A stretch of DNA of 64,000 bases, taken from Opisthocomus hoazin (taxonomy: Eukaryota; Chordata; Aves; Opisthocomiformes; Opisthocomidae). A program made the translations under genes and the position numbers. The stretch lies in assembly GCF_030867145.1 (NCBI RefSeq), contig NC_134454.1, forward strand, positions 64,772,308 to 64,836,307, given 5' to 3'. The notes beneath the pieces are model-generated. The model was given only the letters and a program-made list of their open reading frames with translations, did not search any database and had not been told where the DNA came from. The stretch's first letter is position 1. Each line of letters opens with the position of its first letter. Below, piece by piece: positions 51,601 through 62,545 of this stretch.

Positions 51601-54600
51601 GTGTCACACTGTCCACAGTATCATGTCATCTTTGCTTTGTGATTCCGGATGGAAACAATATTGTAGGTGGGAAAGAGGATAAGAGTTAATTATACACAAC
51701 ACAGGGCTCTGTTAGTTTTTCCATGAAAGGCAGAACTAATATTTTACTCCTGAATGTGTTGAATATTTTCATTGCTGTAATCAGTATTTTTTTCAGTGTT
51801 TGCTTTCCCTGTGAAACATTTACTAGTGTTTTTACGCACAGAAATTTTGAGATTATATTTCAGATACTGTGACTCTTAAGTTAGGTCACACTTAAAAGAC
51901 CTGTACTGTGCCTGTGAATTTTCACTATTGAACTGTAATGTGATGAAAAGGCCGCTAAGGAGAATACTACAATTTTCATAAAGTGAGTTTTGTAGATTCC
52001 TATCTATGGAGTAGGACACAACACTACCAGGCTTGATTCACAGGATCTGCTTTGCTGAAAGAATAGTTAGATCACGTGTGGAGATCATAATTTTGCACAG
52101 AACGAGTCATTGGTGCCACCTGTCTGGAATGCTTAACTGGTCAACTATGTTACGTGTATTGATCAGGAAGGTGAAGGGAAGATGGAGACACGTTGTTTTA
52201 AACTTACCCTCAGTCTAGCCAGTAGGTATTTCAGCTAAAATCTATGTTTTGTTTTACGTGATGTAGTGAATAATATTTAAAGCCAGAACGGGCCGAAACA
52301 GTAGGCCACAAAGGAAGAAACAGATGCAGCACAGAGGTAGAAACAGGAACCTTGCATGCTGTGCAGCCATAAATAAGTTAATCTCCTTGTGCTGTGTGGT
52401 TTTTTGTTTTTTTTTTTTTTCCCTGCTGCTTTTAATCTGCTTTGTTTATTTAAACTACAAGCTCTTTCAGAAAATTGCTCATTACCATATATATTTATAC
52501 AGTGCACATTCCACGGTCCTACTCTGGGATTTTTGGTGTGTCCATAAGAAGTAATTTTTATCCCCCCCTCGTGAGTTACCAGAAATGTGATAGGGAAATT
52601 GCTGCATGTATTGGACTTAGACACTGTGTAGGGCAAAGCTTGATTTGCCGACATGGTTGTATAATTAACTTGCCACAGGAGTTCACGTCAGCATAATATT
52701 TTTAATGGTGCAGTTGGCGAAAAGTATGCTTATAGCTCCATTTTAACTTCTAAGTATTTCGAACTGTCAAAGGTCTGCTGATCACGCAGTGAATGTCACC
52801 AAGTAAAAAAATGTATGGAGGTGTTCTCAAAAGGAAGTCGGTGGAAACTGGTCCATGTTTACCAGCCACTCTGGACAGAGTGTCCGATTTCATTTCTGCA
52901 GCTGTGAGTGAAGGCAGCAGGTTTTCACTTGGCTGTCTTTACAAAGTGAGACCTTGAAGCAAGGCCTTGCTCCCCTGGCGTTGCTGCTAGGGAACCTAGA
53001 GATTGTCCTGTGGGACTGTGCTCTTTAAATTTATTGCTTCCAATTATGTAGCACTTGTTTAAGATCATTCACTGATTAAGTTGTATTTGGTGGACTTGAT
53101 AAAAGACTGGTTACGTTATAATGACAATATAAAAAATACAGTTAATCAAGGCTCTCTTCAGGGTAGGATTGGTGAGGTAATAAAGGGATAATTTTCAATA
53201 GTATATTGAATTAAACATGCTTTCAATTTGTACCCGTCTTAGTGTGTTTATGCAAGTGGCTTCACCTTTTCCAGAGTGTTCTTATAAGGCAAGATTTTTA
53301 ACCTATTTGTAGTGTGTTCCTATGTACTTACACCTGGAAATGCCTGGTGTTTTCCTTGCAAATTCTTGCCTTCTCCATAATGAGCACATACCTAATGTGG
53401 GCAATGACACCAGAAACCACTGATAATTGAAATAGCTGTTTAAATGGTTATTGTTAACTTATGGATTGAAAGCATGTACACAGGGAATATTTGCTTTATG
53501 TTGGCAATAATGAAGTTATTGTGTGCAAGCTAAAATGGTTAAAATTGATACATGTATAATTTGCTATTGGTAATTCATTTCTAACTCGGGCTGATTTTTG
53601 GATACCAAGGCAGGGTTAGTGAAGGTTTAATGAGACTAGAAGATAAAGTAGTGGTTTTCAAATTTAAGTAAAAAGCTGTTTAAATGGCTAGAAATGTCAC
53701 CTATTTTGCTGCTTTTTGCTAAACCAATTTAAACGCACTTATTTTTTGCTGAGGAATCAAATCAAGTATCACCTGGAGAAAAAGAAGCCAAGAGAAGAAT
53801 TACATGTGTGAAGTGAAACAATACTGCCTGGCTTAACCAAAGACAGATCAAATACTTTGTGTGACTTTTTTTTCCCCCACTGCCCTGGATCTCTCTGGTT
53901 CTTAAATGAGGCTTTACAAAAAAGCCAGAGTTGAACTGTCAGCTGCTTCTGCTCCTGACCAGAGTTCTGGAGCTGCAATTTAAGTTTCTTTGCTGTAGTC
54001 ACATGATTTTCTCTCTTGTCATTTTTTGTGTTTGGGTTTTTTAGAGCAGCTCATCTGAATTTCTTATTAAGCTTGTGTTGATGGTAGTTTATTAAAAAGG
54101 CATGATAGGAAAGGGTTTGGTGCTTCACAATGTATCTAATTCTTAGTCTACTATGGGAATTAAGGAGGGGGGGTGATGGGTTAGAATGAAAGCTTTAGCT
54201 TGCATTGAATGCTAGAAAATGTCATTACCTGTGCTAAATATCTGAATGCATTAAGAGAAATCTAAATATATGCAGCAGTGGGTGAATAAACAATCTGAGG
54301 TGTCCTAAACTATGCTTCATATGCTGTGTCCTGCACCTTTTTGAAGTAGACCCTGTTCATATTCTTAGAGTAATGTAGCTGTTCTATGGAAGTACAGTTA
54401 TTCAAACAACGCACTTTCATAAGTGGTTTTAGTCATGAGTTGTGTCCAAGATCATTTGTAGAATTACAGGCACAGATATTTAGCTGGTGTGAACTGTCTT
54501 CTCACCACTGACTTAATGGAGTTCTGACAGCTGATCTGTGGCCTAGAGAGCACAGAGTTCTTCCAGATTTAACTGGTGAATGATAGACCGTATTTTGATG

Positions 54601-57600
54601 TACAGTTGATATTTACAGATTTACTGAAGGTGTTTTGATTCACCCAGCCAAGCTCCTCTCTCTTTGCATTACATCAAAAGATAGATTCAGTCAGGAGATC
54701 ACGTCAGCTGTGCATAACACCAGTACAGCTAGCAGCATGCTACCCAGCTATTTCTAAGCCCCATTTAGTCAGGGCATATGGTGATGCATGATTGATGATC
54801 CAGGCATTTCGCTGATAATGGTAGTTCCCTGGTTTAGTTAAGAGCAGCTGAAAACTGGCTGGGTAGAGAAGAACATAAAACTTGAAGTGGTTGCTTTGGC
54901 TTCTATTGCATTTGGCATACTGTTGTGCCAGGCATCGTAAAGATCACAAAGATGCTTGGCACATTGTGAAGATTGCCCCATAAACTGCCTGCGGTTCCTG
55001 TTTCAGTGTGATCATTTCGTATGGTGGTGTTGTAAAATTGTGTGCAGAAAGCGGTAGAATATCTTCAAAATGCTTATTTGGGTTGTTGCTCTGTTACACT
55101 TGTAGGAAATCTAAAATTCAGCATGTACAAAGTATTGGGGCTTTCTAATAATAGGTTCCTTGCACCAGGAATGCTGGCCTGTAAGCAGACTGTCTTTATA
55201 TATCTTTATACATCTTTATACTGAATGGAGTGCAGTATGTGACTTCATCTGCACTAAAACTCCTTACATTTCTTTTTTCCCCACAGAAAATTCTGAAAGA
55301 TAGATTTGCGACTATAACTTCTATTGAACTTAGAAATGAATGTAGGTGTCCATATTCAAGTTGATGTTGTTTTCAGAAAAAAATATTCTGTTGTGAATAT
55401 ATGTTACTCATGGATACCTGTGATGTTCTGTTTTGCAGATGTTTTTGTAAATAAACTTATGTTTATGGAAAACTATTCTTGTTTCCTACCCATCATTCCT
55501 TACTCTTATACTGATTATATGACTGTTACACTAAGTTACTTATAAAGTACTGTGTTATCCAGGCTTATAACATAGCAATTTGACAATTTTTTAATGTAAA
55601 CTGATATTATTAATTTAGAATCAAGAGTTATAAGTTCTGCAAATTGGTTTTCTTTTCCCTAGTTGGAGCCATCAGATGATTTCAGTTCGTGAGGCCAAAG
55701 CTATTCCAAGACCTGATGGTATTGAATGGAGAAACAAATATATTTGTGTAGAAGGTAAAATGTAAAGCTGCGTTATCATTTTTAACAGTTAAGACACTAA
55801 ATACATAAATCTGTCGATTAGACTTTACCTTGGTTGTATTTTAATAATGCACAGGTGTAATATATTTATATAGAAAATGAAATTTAACCAATGCAAATAG
55901 TTTTGGAAACGGTCCTGCCAAAAACATTTGAGAAGGAAGCTTTATGTCCTATAGTGTTTAAAAATAGTTCTCTTGACCTTTTCTTCAAGAGCACTCGTTG
56001 CCCTGTTACTTTTGGAACAGCGATTAGGACTTTGACAAGGTGTGGCCTTTATGACAGTAGTGTGTGTTTCCTGCTCTGAAAATAGTCATCAGTTTTGCCA
56101 AGATTGAGCTTCTGAAAATTGTAGCAGGCACATATTCGGATTCCTCTCTAAGATTATTATTTGTTCTAGAAGTGCTCTGGCATCCTAACTCCTACCAGTG
56201 ACTAGATTACGCGTATGTCAGTCCCCTTATGGCTACTGTTTTTCTCTGGCTTGTGAATGTACAGTTTCTGCAGAGACTGTATGATGCCCTCCAGAACCGG
56301 AAGGTAAACCCAGGCTACCTTTTGGAGTTGCGGGTCTCAGCCTTCTTAGTGCAGGCTAAACTGGTCAGTAGCACCACACAGGGAACCTGCTTCTTGTGCT
56401 CTTGATGCCTTTCAACTGCCGTAGGGAATTTACATGGAGCAGTTGATCTCCTGCGTAGGAGATGAACCTTGGACCAAGGAAAGACAAGATAATAGACCAA
56501 AAGAAGGATTGAGATGTTAGGAGAATGAAAAGAGAAGCAAGGAAGGGATTGAGAGGTGCTGTGTTACTGTGGGAACAGTTAACACAAAGAGGTAAGAAAG
56601 GGAAGTGAGAAACAATGCAGCAGATGAAGGGGAATTGGACAGATAATGGAACTGAGGTGGAGTGGGAGCAGAATTAGAAGTGGGTGGTTTAGGACACTGG
56701 GGTGAAGAGGAAAGGTTTGAAATGGGAAAGGTGGCCTGAGACCCGGCTGTACATAAATGGAGGCTATTAGGATGAGGATATCAAGGGCTGATGTGTTAGG
56801 GTAAAACAGGACTATAACCTGGACAGGGGCCAGATGGTACAGAAAGCGTTGTTAGACTGGGAAAATTTTGCTGGTGAAGGAGGGTGGTCAGAAGTCCTGT
56901 GGCTGGACAGACATTCCTCATGATTGCTGGGGTTGGGAGTGCACTCTGTGTGTGTGCTCATGTAATTTCCTGCGTGTTTGCTGCTCTCTGCAGAGAATAA
57001 TTACCTGCTGGTGAAGTTAGTTATTCTGTGGCCCAGAGCTCACCAACTTCGCTGTAATCATACAGATGGCAGTGTGAAGCCATGTGACGGGATTCCTATT
57101 CTTTATTTTACTTTTGGGGGAAAAAATTAACTGCCAGTCATAGAGGAAGAAAATACACTGAAAGATGCCTGCACGCTTGGCTCTGCAGTCTCACCATTGA
57201 GAAATGTGAGAATTAGAGTATCTGCACAGCTGAAATGATCTGGGATAGCACGGTGCAGGCACTTCCAAGGCTCTGGTCTGAATGTGGGAGGTGGGAATGC
57301 TGGGCAGCTGTGTCTGCTGCTGTCACATGATGCTGATCCGCTGTGTGGCGAGGGGGCTGTGTGTTTCAAGCTATCGATTTTTTTTTTTTTTATGACATTA
57401 CAAAGTTGTTGAATAATTAGGTTTTCTTTCTGTCAGGTTGGAAAATAGAATACCAGCGTACAAAATAGGCATTTTAGGATTTGTTTTAAATGGGCTTGAT
57501 TACATACAACTTTTCCTTCAGTGTGCATCTTGCATTTGCACTGTTAAAAAAAGAAAATTATCTATAGGTGTCACATCTGACTGCTTCCTGGTACATGTTG

Positions 57601-60600
57601 CTTCAAGACGTTACTAAGAATGGGTTTTGGCCTCACATATCAAATTTTTACTTTGAAATTGGAAGGGAAAAATTGAATTTCCTGTTTCAACTCAAAAGTA
57701 GGCTTTATGTTTATAACAGCTGTTAAGCTGAACTAGTTTAACCAAGTATGTATATAAACTTCTGCATACTTTGAGAAGAAGCTTTTAAAAACTGGTTAAA
57801 CATGTCAATGGAATCTGTTTTCCAAGTCTTTGTCAGATTTTCCAGTTAGTGGACTAAGATTTCAGTAATTGGTATTATTGCTTATATTTTTCAATATTTT
57901 AAATATATTTGTTGCTAGATTACATACTCTTTGTCTGCAAGTTGCCATAATTCTGCATGCAGCACTGTATTCAGGCTCACCGAAAGTAAGAATTGTGTTG
58001 TTTTAATTTTTATTGGCCTTAAGACTGATTTCTCACTTGTATTTCTGCTGTGAGAGAAACAAATAGCATAGCGATGCTCTTTTCAGACAGTTTAAAATCT
58101 GGCAGGCTGTTACCATAATGGGGATACAAGAGAGCACTTCTTTTAGCTGATGTTTGTGAACATTCCTTGTCAGAAGCTCTAAATTGCTAGTGACTACTGT
58201 GGATTCAGTTTAAATCTTGTCTGTACCAAATAATATTCTACAGTCACGTGCTGAAAAAGACACAGTTTGGAAAAGCTAGAAACATGGCAATTTTATGAGA
58301 CAATTAAATTGATAGTCATTTAGTAAACTGTATCAAAAACTGTCTAAGCTGCACCTGATTCATGCTTATACTTGTTAATCTTTCAGATCCATGTTAAAAA
58401 GTAGTTCTAAAAATAATTCCTCAGGGCTTGGTTTGGATCGGTTCTGAAATCTTATGATTTCATGTATTTTCATTTGGAAAGATGATCCCCTGTAGCCTTT
58501 ACCTCAGGCATCAGTGCTGAAGTTGTATTAGTCTTTCTTTTAATTTTCTCGTCTCTGTGTGTGAACAAAATAATTTATGATGTCTTGGTGGTTAGGAAAT
58601 GTAGTGGTGTAAATAGTAGCTGATTGCAAAATTACTCTTGCTGCGCTTCAGGGAAAGAGTTTGTCTTTTGATAGTCAGTAAACAGGCAGGAAGAATAAAG
58701 GGAAGATGTGACTCAGCTTTTGTGACGAGGGTACCTTTATTCCGCACTGATGGTTTCAGCCAATTGTACAGCTTTGCTCTTGCTGCTTTAAAAAATATGT
58801 ATCTCTTAATTCAACATGAAGTATGTAAAGGTCCTAGCATTAAAGAAACAGTTAACATCATGTTTGAGACACAAAAGAAATGCTGTACTACTTCACATGG
58901 TAAGGGACATGGAATTCTTAGTGGCATCAGGTCACTGTGTCAAATTATGTGACTGACTTCAGAGGACTATGTACATTTTTATTCGAATGCCAATTTTTCG
59001 TTCCAATCTAAATGTATGATGCATTCTAAAGTGAAATAAATCTGCCTGTAAACATCCGCTGAAAACTTTGTAGGTAGTTTGATGAGAAACCTCTCAGAAA
59101 CCTGCCAAACACAACATCTATTGTGTGAAATAATTTCTTTCTGAATTTAAATAGCTTGCAGAAATAAAAACCCAATGCCATGGAGCATGTGCCAAATCTG
59201 AAGTTCCAACCTCCATAATGGTGTAAGCCCTTCTGATACCTGTTTAATGCCGTATTTTACTTGATGTCCCTGTCTGAATAAAAGCAATTCATAACCAGCT
59301 AAACAAAAAAGCTGCCTGTTCTAGCAAATACTTTTGTGGTTCTGTGGCCCTTAAGAACTTTCATACATTCTGCCAGAAATATACCATGTTACTTTTGCAT
59401 TTATTGTAATGCATAGTCTTTGCATCGTAATTTTTTAATGTCTGTTGCGTTAATGTTGGCAGCCCTGTTAGTAGCAAGGAGTACTTTTTTAATCCTTCAA
59501 TTTAAATTCAATTTAAAAAAAACCCCAAAGTTCCAAAGTATTAATTATGTTAGCAAAAAAAAGAGAAAGCAACATGTAAATTTGTAGTCTGTTAGAAGGT
59601 GGAGGCCCCAAATTGTTAACTTATGAATAGATATTGTAGAATAGATATGAACTCATAAAACATATTTTTACAGCAGTTGATACATTTTATATGAAAAGTA
59701 ATAGTAAATATTGTACTGTACTCCTTGTATTTTGCTGAGAAGCTGTTGAATGAGGTTTATTTAAAGTGAACAGTTCCAAGAGGCACACGTGTAATAAGTT
59801 TCAAAATATTTTAATACGCAAAAACATACTGTGATATGTCATCACAGACTATTAAGCACTAACAAATAATTATTGGTGCATAAATTCGGCACAATCATAG
59901 TATGCTTCAATAGATACCTGACTTTGTTGTGTATTCCATACTGTTAGTCTGTTCAGGGTTTGGGTCTCTTTTTGGATGAACGTTAAGTAGAAATAAAGAT
60001 TAAGAAGCAAAGTAGAATTGGCTGCATAAAACACTCTTGGGAAGCAATGATATGTTGAGTCTTCCGGGTTTTGTCTCATTACATGGTCAGTGAAGAAGGC
60101 ATCCTAGCTCTAGGGTTTTTTAAATCTTTGAATGTTTGTGTTTGGTCTTGCAGAGCCCTTTGATAGGACAAACACTGCTAGAGCTGTACATGAAAAACAG
60201 AAGTTTGATGTTATCAAAGCTGAATTTCTGAAGGTAAAAAGTACATCTTGTTTAATATTTCTGGTGACTTTGGTTTTCAAGATAGTTTTGCAAATGATAG
60301 TCATTGAACCTGCTTGTTTCTGATGTTTGTGTTATGATTATTTTAATGGTTTGAACTATGTAAATAATAGAAACGTATTCTTAAAAATTGGGGAAAATTG
60401 TGTAAGAATACTTTTAATGTCTACTGTTATGCATCAGGCTTAAGTTGAAATGGGTGCTTGAAATTGTAAACACATTATAATTATATAATGTGTTTACAAT
60501 TATATAATTATAAGACACATTTTCTTGTGTCTATAAAGTTTTAATGATAGTAGCTTTACAACTGCATCTTTATCTTCATTAATTATTTCTTCCTACATTA

Positions 60601-62192
60601 ATTTGGCTGGTAATAATGTTTTATACTTACTATCTCTTTTTTGTAAGTATCACCACCAATGGTTTTCTTCTGTTTTTTGACAACTGAATTAAATTGGTAC
60701 TTTTCTTTAGGGAGACCACACTCATAATTTTAGAACATGAGTAGTTCAAACTGGAGCTATCCCTGTACTAGTCTGTGGAGAAGGCTAGGACACTTTGAAG
60801 CAAGGAAAGATTTAGGTCTTGGTTAAACATCTTTTTTCTAAAAATCCTTGCTACCAACTTTTTTTTTTTATGCTTGTTTCCTATCATAGGCATTGCATTT
60901 GGAATTGAAGCTCATATCCTAGTTTTCTGAAGTCTCTGACTATTTGTAATATGGTAATGGCTAGTGATTAGTGTGCAGAACTGGCTTCCAGCTTTAACCA
61001 GTTGGACTCCCCTGTTGTACTGTCGTTGGAGGCTCCTGTTTACTCCAGTTAATCAGGTCCTTAAATATCCTGAGGGCTTCTCCAGCAAAAAGGAGATCAA
61101 TGCCAGATATTTGTAGTAAAACAAATGCTGTAAGGTGTTACCTTAGTCAGAAAAGGATAAGTGTTTTTACTTTGTAATTCTGTTCAGAAATGTCAGTTTC
61201 CTTCTGTTTAACTGTGTTAGTGTACAAAATACTGAACTGTTCATACTTTCACATAAAATACTTGATTTTGTGAATCTGCTAAAGCAGTGGTTTACAAAGT
61301 AGTTGGGGCTTTCTCACTGTAAGTCAGGGTGAACTTCCCTTTTCAGAGTTTTCAGTTAAAAAATTGTTTTCAAGCCTGTATGGTTTTCTGAAAAACGTAA
61401 ACACAGTTGTTTGATCCTAGCTGTCTGGAAGCTTATATCTAGACTGTTATGGCCCTGAAAAAATTTCCTGTTTAATAGGAACTGTAAGGAATGGTAGTTG
61501 CTTAGAACTGCAAGTACTTATTAATAATCTTGGCACTTTTTTAAGAAGCCCAAGGAATCTGTCTCATTGTCCTTGAGAGATTATTCTTCTTGTGGTTTTC
61601 ATTACACATGGTGGCTTAAACAAATTCTGCGTAAAGACAGGATGGTCACTGCAGTTGTTTGCAGGTTTGTGGCCTAAAGACGTGACAGATGTGTCCTGGA
61701 ATTCACAGTGGAATACAGAAGAAAATTGAAATAACCCATTTTAAAGACACAAAGTTCTGGAAATGTTGGAGTATAATATCTTGTATCAGGAATTTTGATA
61801 TGTGTGAATTTGAGACAATTATTTTGTAGTCAGTGTATCAATATAATGCTTAAATAATGTTAGCATCTCAGTCTCCACAAATCCACTTTCTTTTTGAAAG
61901 GCTGTACCTTATTCAGTAGTTGATTGTGTTTTGTGTACTTTTTGAATTTTTTTTTTCCTTCCCTTAAACTCACAAAAACAAACCCCTTCTCTTTTCAAGA
62001 AGGGGAAGATGATCAGCCTTGTATTTGTGGATCTGTGGGGCTTACTGCATACAATGGTATTGAAGTATTAATCACAAAGATACTAAGCCTTTTAAAACCT
62101 TGTACTGTTTTCCCCAGACTTGGCAGGTGTTACGAGACAGGAAGGACCTGAACTGTATATTACCTTTAAGGACAACCATGCAGAAAAGATAA
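21512..62192 (+). CDS. TENT2: TENT2 (GLD2/PAPD4) cytoplasmic poly(A) RNA polymerase, 14 coding exons
   Basis: Non-canonical poly(A) polymerase that adds A residues to the 3' ends of selected cytoplasmic mRNAs and some microRNAs. The family lacks its own RNA-binding domain and is recruited by proteins such as CPEB. Coding exons: 21512-21666, 22281-22397, 24306-24555, 25694-25808, 25929-26020, 26849-26915, 31952-32021, 35951-36027, 39333-39461, 43426-43469, 50427-50563, 55663-55754, 60154-60233, 62118-62192. They total 1500 nt with all phases agreeing: 499 residues plus TAA. Residues 1-180 are low-complexity with basic clusters (88-92, 103-106). The catalytic core has G220-S221-S222, D232-G233-D234 and D294. 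The central domain is about 316-357 and the PAP-associated domain about 373-450. The mammalian protein is about 484 residues; the extra length is in the N-terminal tail. ATG 21512 is chosen because MFPNS is the family start and has A at -3. No break or missing catalytic residue is seen. Confidence 0.96.
21667..24305 (+). other. TENT2 introns after coding exons 1 and 2
   Basis: These introns run 21667-22280 and 22398-24305 around exon 2. No other gene or recognisable repeat is seen in either. Confidence 0.7.
22281..22397 (+). CDS. TENT2: TENT2 coding exon 2
   Basis: Residues 52-91, Ser/Thr/Pro-rich and presumably disordered, ending in a basic FRRRK. TTTCCAG acceptor, GTAAGT donor. This part is poorly conserved compared with the mammalian protein. 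Confidence 0.88.
24306..24555 (+). CDS. TENT2: TENT2 coding exon 3
   Basis: Residues 91-174. It holds basic KRVSEQ and VKRQR clusters (possible nuclear-localisation type signals) and the conserved blocks ERRYSFP, AHYVPD and CVPPLRD. A strong T-rich tract precedes the TTTAG acceptor; the donor is GTAATA. Confidence 0.93.
24556..25693 (+). other. TENT2 intron after coding exon 3
   Basis: No gene or family-level repeat was recognised. A/T runs lie at about 24903-24916 and 25584-25600. The open frame at 24569-24808 has no domain. Confidence 0.65.
25694..25808 (+). CDS. TENT2: TENT2 coding exon 4
   Basis: Residues 175-212 plus one base: LSQQVLELFQACQQQ and KELCRTELQREIQ, the helix leading into the nucleotidyltransferase fold. 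The acceptor (GTGTCAAG) has a weak pyrimidine tract, but phase and homology fix it. The donor is GTATGT. Confidence 0.92.
25929..26020 (+). CDS. TENT2: TENT2 coding exon 5 (catalytic GSS and DGD)
   Basis: Residues 213-243. It carries the nucleotidyltransferase signature: LFLVGSSLNGFGTRSSDGDL with Gly-Ser-Ser (220-222) and the metal-binding Asp pair 232 and 234. The preceding intron is only 120 bp. The donor is GTAAGT. Confidence 0.97.
26021..26848 (+). other. TENT2 intron after coding exon 5
   Basis: Nothing recognised beyond splice signals. Confidence 0.65.
26849..26915 (+). CDS. TENT2: TENT2 coding exon 6
   Basis: Residues 244-265 plus one base: VNQKTEARYILSLVHKLF. TATTTCAG acceptor, GTAAGT donor. 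No upstream alternative AG giving a few extra in-frame residues is seen. Confidence 0.94.
26916..31951 (+). other. TENT2 intron after coding exon 6
   Basis: A 5.0-kb intron. Open frames at 27663-27947, 29345-29599 (minus) and 31074-31397 (minus) lack domains and splice support. No CR1 tail was seen. Confidence 0.65.
31952..32021 (+). CDS. TENT2: TENT2 coding exon 7 (followed by GC donor)
   Basis: Residues 266-288 plus two bases: SSYIERPQLIRAKVPIVKF and RDKV. The exon ends in CAG and the intron begins GCAAGT at 32022, a GC-AG intron. No nearby GT keeps the frame or the conserved Ser-Cys that follows. Confidence 0.95.
34237..34324 (+). mobile_element. CR1 3'-end fragment
   Basis: About 88 bases match the 3' UTR of the CR1 at 7195-7290 (CTGCTTCGGCAGGAGGGTTG, then CTAGATGACCCACAGAGG) and end at one TGATTC. 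It is a severely truncated copy of the same CR1 lineage. Confidence 0.85.
34841..34962 (-). mobile_element. CR1 3'-end fragment
   Basis: Reads as the reverse complement of the CR1 tail. It starts with ATCACAGAATCACAGAATGG, goes through the TAGATGACC-equivalent block, and ends in the last codons of ORF2. Same lineage as 34237-34324, in inverted orientation 516 bases away. Confidence 0.85.
35951..36027 (+). CDS. TENT2: TENT2 coding exon 8 (third catalytic Asp)
   Basis: Residues 289-314 plus one base. CVEFDLNVNN contains Asp 294, the third metal-binding carboxylate, and is followed by GIRNTFLLRTYAY. CAATAG acceptor, GTAAGT donor. Confidence 0.96.
36028..39332 (+). other. TENT2 intron after coding exon 8
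   Basis: A short CA run lies at 38041-38053. No gene or CR1 copy was recognised. Confidence 0.65.
39333..39461 (+). CDS. TENT2: TENT2 coding exon 9 (central domain)
   Basis: Residues 315-357 plus one base: ENRVRPLVLVVKKWA, then DASRGTLSSYSLVLMVLHYL, the helical central domain that contacts the incoming nucleotide. Residue 315 is Ile at the exon joint, where mammals have Leu. The donor is GTAAGT. Confidence 0.96.
39462..43425 (+). other. TENT2 intron after coding exon 9
   Basis: Contains the duplication at 39708-39802. Otherwise nothing was recognised; the open frame at 41808-42149 has no domain. Confidence 0.65.
39708..39802 (+). repeat. imperfect tandem duplication, about 48-bp unit
   Basis: A block starting AAAATAAACTCAAGC and ending TTAACAAAG occurs at 39708-39754 and again at 39757-39802. 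The copies differ by a few substitutions and a small length difference. Confidence 0.8.
43426..43469 (+). CDS. TENT2: TENT2 coding exon 10 (44-nt small exon)
   Basis: Residues 358-372, LPEPILPSLQKNYP. This is a very small exon between introns of 4.0 and 7.0 kb. T-rich tract plus GTAG acceptor, GTAAGT donor. Skipping it would shift the frame. Confidence 0.93.
44156..44288 (-). mobile_element. CR1 3'-end fragment
   Basis: The minus-strand CR1 tail is recognised by TCACAGAATCATAGAATGG, GGTTGGAAGGGACC, then the TCCAACCTGGCCTTG end. It is about 130 bases, ATTCTATG lineage. Confidence 0.85.
46270..46318 (-). mobile_element. CR1 3'-end fragment, short and diverged
   Basis: AATCATATGTTGGAAAAGAG and then CTAAGATCATCAAGTCCAGC match the common avian CR1 tail in the minus orientation. 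Only about 50 bases are recognisable. Confidence 0.65.
49646..49759 (+). mobile_element. CR1 3'-end fragment
   Basis: The plus-strand CR1 tail runs from CTCTGAGCAACCTGATCTAG through GTTGGACTAGATGACC to an ATTCTATGATTCTATGA end. Confidence 0.88.
50427..50563 (+). CDS. TENT2: TENT2 coding exon 11 (PAP-associated domain)
   Basis: Residues 373-417 plus two bases: MQLHLVHQSPC, IPPYLSKNGSSLGDLLIGFF and KYYATEF. This is the first half of the PAP-associated domain, with the family's GDLLxGFxKYYA block. Confidence 0.96.
50564..55662 (+). other. TENT2 intron after coding exon 11
   Basis: A 5.1-kb intron. A three-copy 10-bp repeat (TCTTTATA plus two bases) lies at 55193-55220. No gene or CR1 copy was recognised. 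Confidence 0.65.
55193..55220 (+). repeat. short tandem repeat, 10-bp unit, three copies
   Basis: TCTTTATA recurs at 55193, 55203 and 55213. It is a minor repeat within an intron. Confidence 0.8.
55663..55754 (+). CDS. TENT2: TENT2 coding exon 12
   Basis: Residues 418-448 plus one base: DWSHQMISVREAKAIPRP and DGIEWRNKYICVE. It is almost identical to the mammalian block. Pyrimidine-rich CCCTAG acceptor, GTAAAA donor. Confidence 0.96.
55755..60153 (+). other. TENT2 intron after coding exon 12
   Basis: A 4.4-kb intron. The stretch of about 56490-56900 is conspicuously purine-rich on the plus strand. No gene or CR1 copy was recognised. Confidence 0.65.
60154..60233 (+). CDS. TENT2: TENT2 coding exon 13
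   Basis: Residues 449-475: PFDRTNTARAVHEKQKFDVI and KAEFLK. It holds the conserved PFDxTNTARAV block of the C-terminal domain. TTGCAG acceptor, GTAAAA donor. Confidence 0.96.
60234..62117 (+). other. TENT2 intron after coding exon 13
   Basis: A 1.9-kb intron containing the palindrome at 60462-60501 and A/T runs. The open frame at 61924-62151 overlaps the last exon in a different frame and is a shadow. Confidence 0.7.
60462..60501. repeat. perfect AT-rich palindrome, 18-bp arms
   Basis: The left arm AATTGTAAACACATTATA (60462-60479) and its exact reverse complement (60484-60501) flank a 4-base ATTA centre. An extra ATATAATTATA follows. As RNA it would form a short hairpin of 18 base pairs. 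Confidence 0.9.
62118..62192 (+). CDS. TENT2: TENT2 terminal coding exon 14
   Basis: Residues 476-499 and the TAA at 62190-62192: TWQVLRDRKDLNCILPLR, then TTMQKR. Pattern and length match the mammalian C-terminus (WxxL..xRDLNxILP, ending in KR), though several residues differ. The acceptor is TTTTCCCCAG. Confidence 0.92.
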   Translation, partial: TWQVLRDRKDLNCILPLRTTMQKR

Positions 62193-62545
62193 CCAACTTC
62201 TTTCACTTTTCTTATTGGATCCTGCTGAAATAAAGAACAGTATCAAAATACAGAGGCAGTTACCCATGGGTTTTTATGACATGTTTTTCTCTGTAAACTT
62301 TTGTTAAGGAAATGTTTGTAAGAAAGATTGCATATTTTATTATTGACATTTGTTAATACAGCTATTTGTTCAAATATGTGTTTTCTGGAAATGCTTGCGT
62401 TGTTGACTTCTAGAAGAAACTTCAACAGCGAACCACAAGCATAAATCTGTTTTAAAGAAAGGATGGGAATATACTGATTTTTTTTTTGTTTTGATAATCT
62501 GTGTAATTGTTAATTCAAACATATTTAATGATGAAATAAAGATGT
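62193..62545 (+). terminator. TENT2: TENT2 3' UTR with two poly(A) signals
   Basis: AATAAA occurs 37 bases after the stop codon (62229-62234) and again at 62535-62540. Use of the first would give a very short 3' UTR, use of the second about 360 bases. The true end is not visible from sequence and may lie further on. Confidence 0.6.

Noticed and set aside
60462..60501. Palindrome as a microRNA precursor
   Set aside because: Arms of 18 bp with a 4-base loop are too short for Drosha/Dicer processing.
61924..62151. 75-codon frame ending in the last exon
   Set aside because: Different frame from TENT2; only the last part overlaps the real exon.
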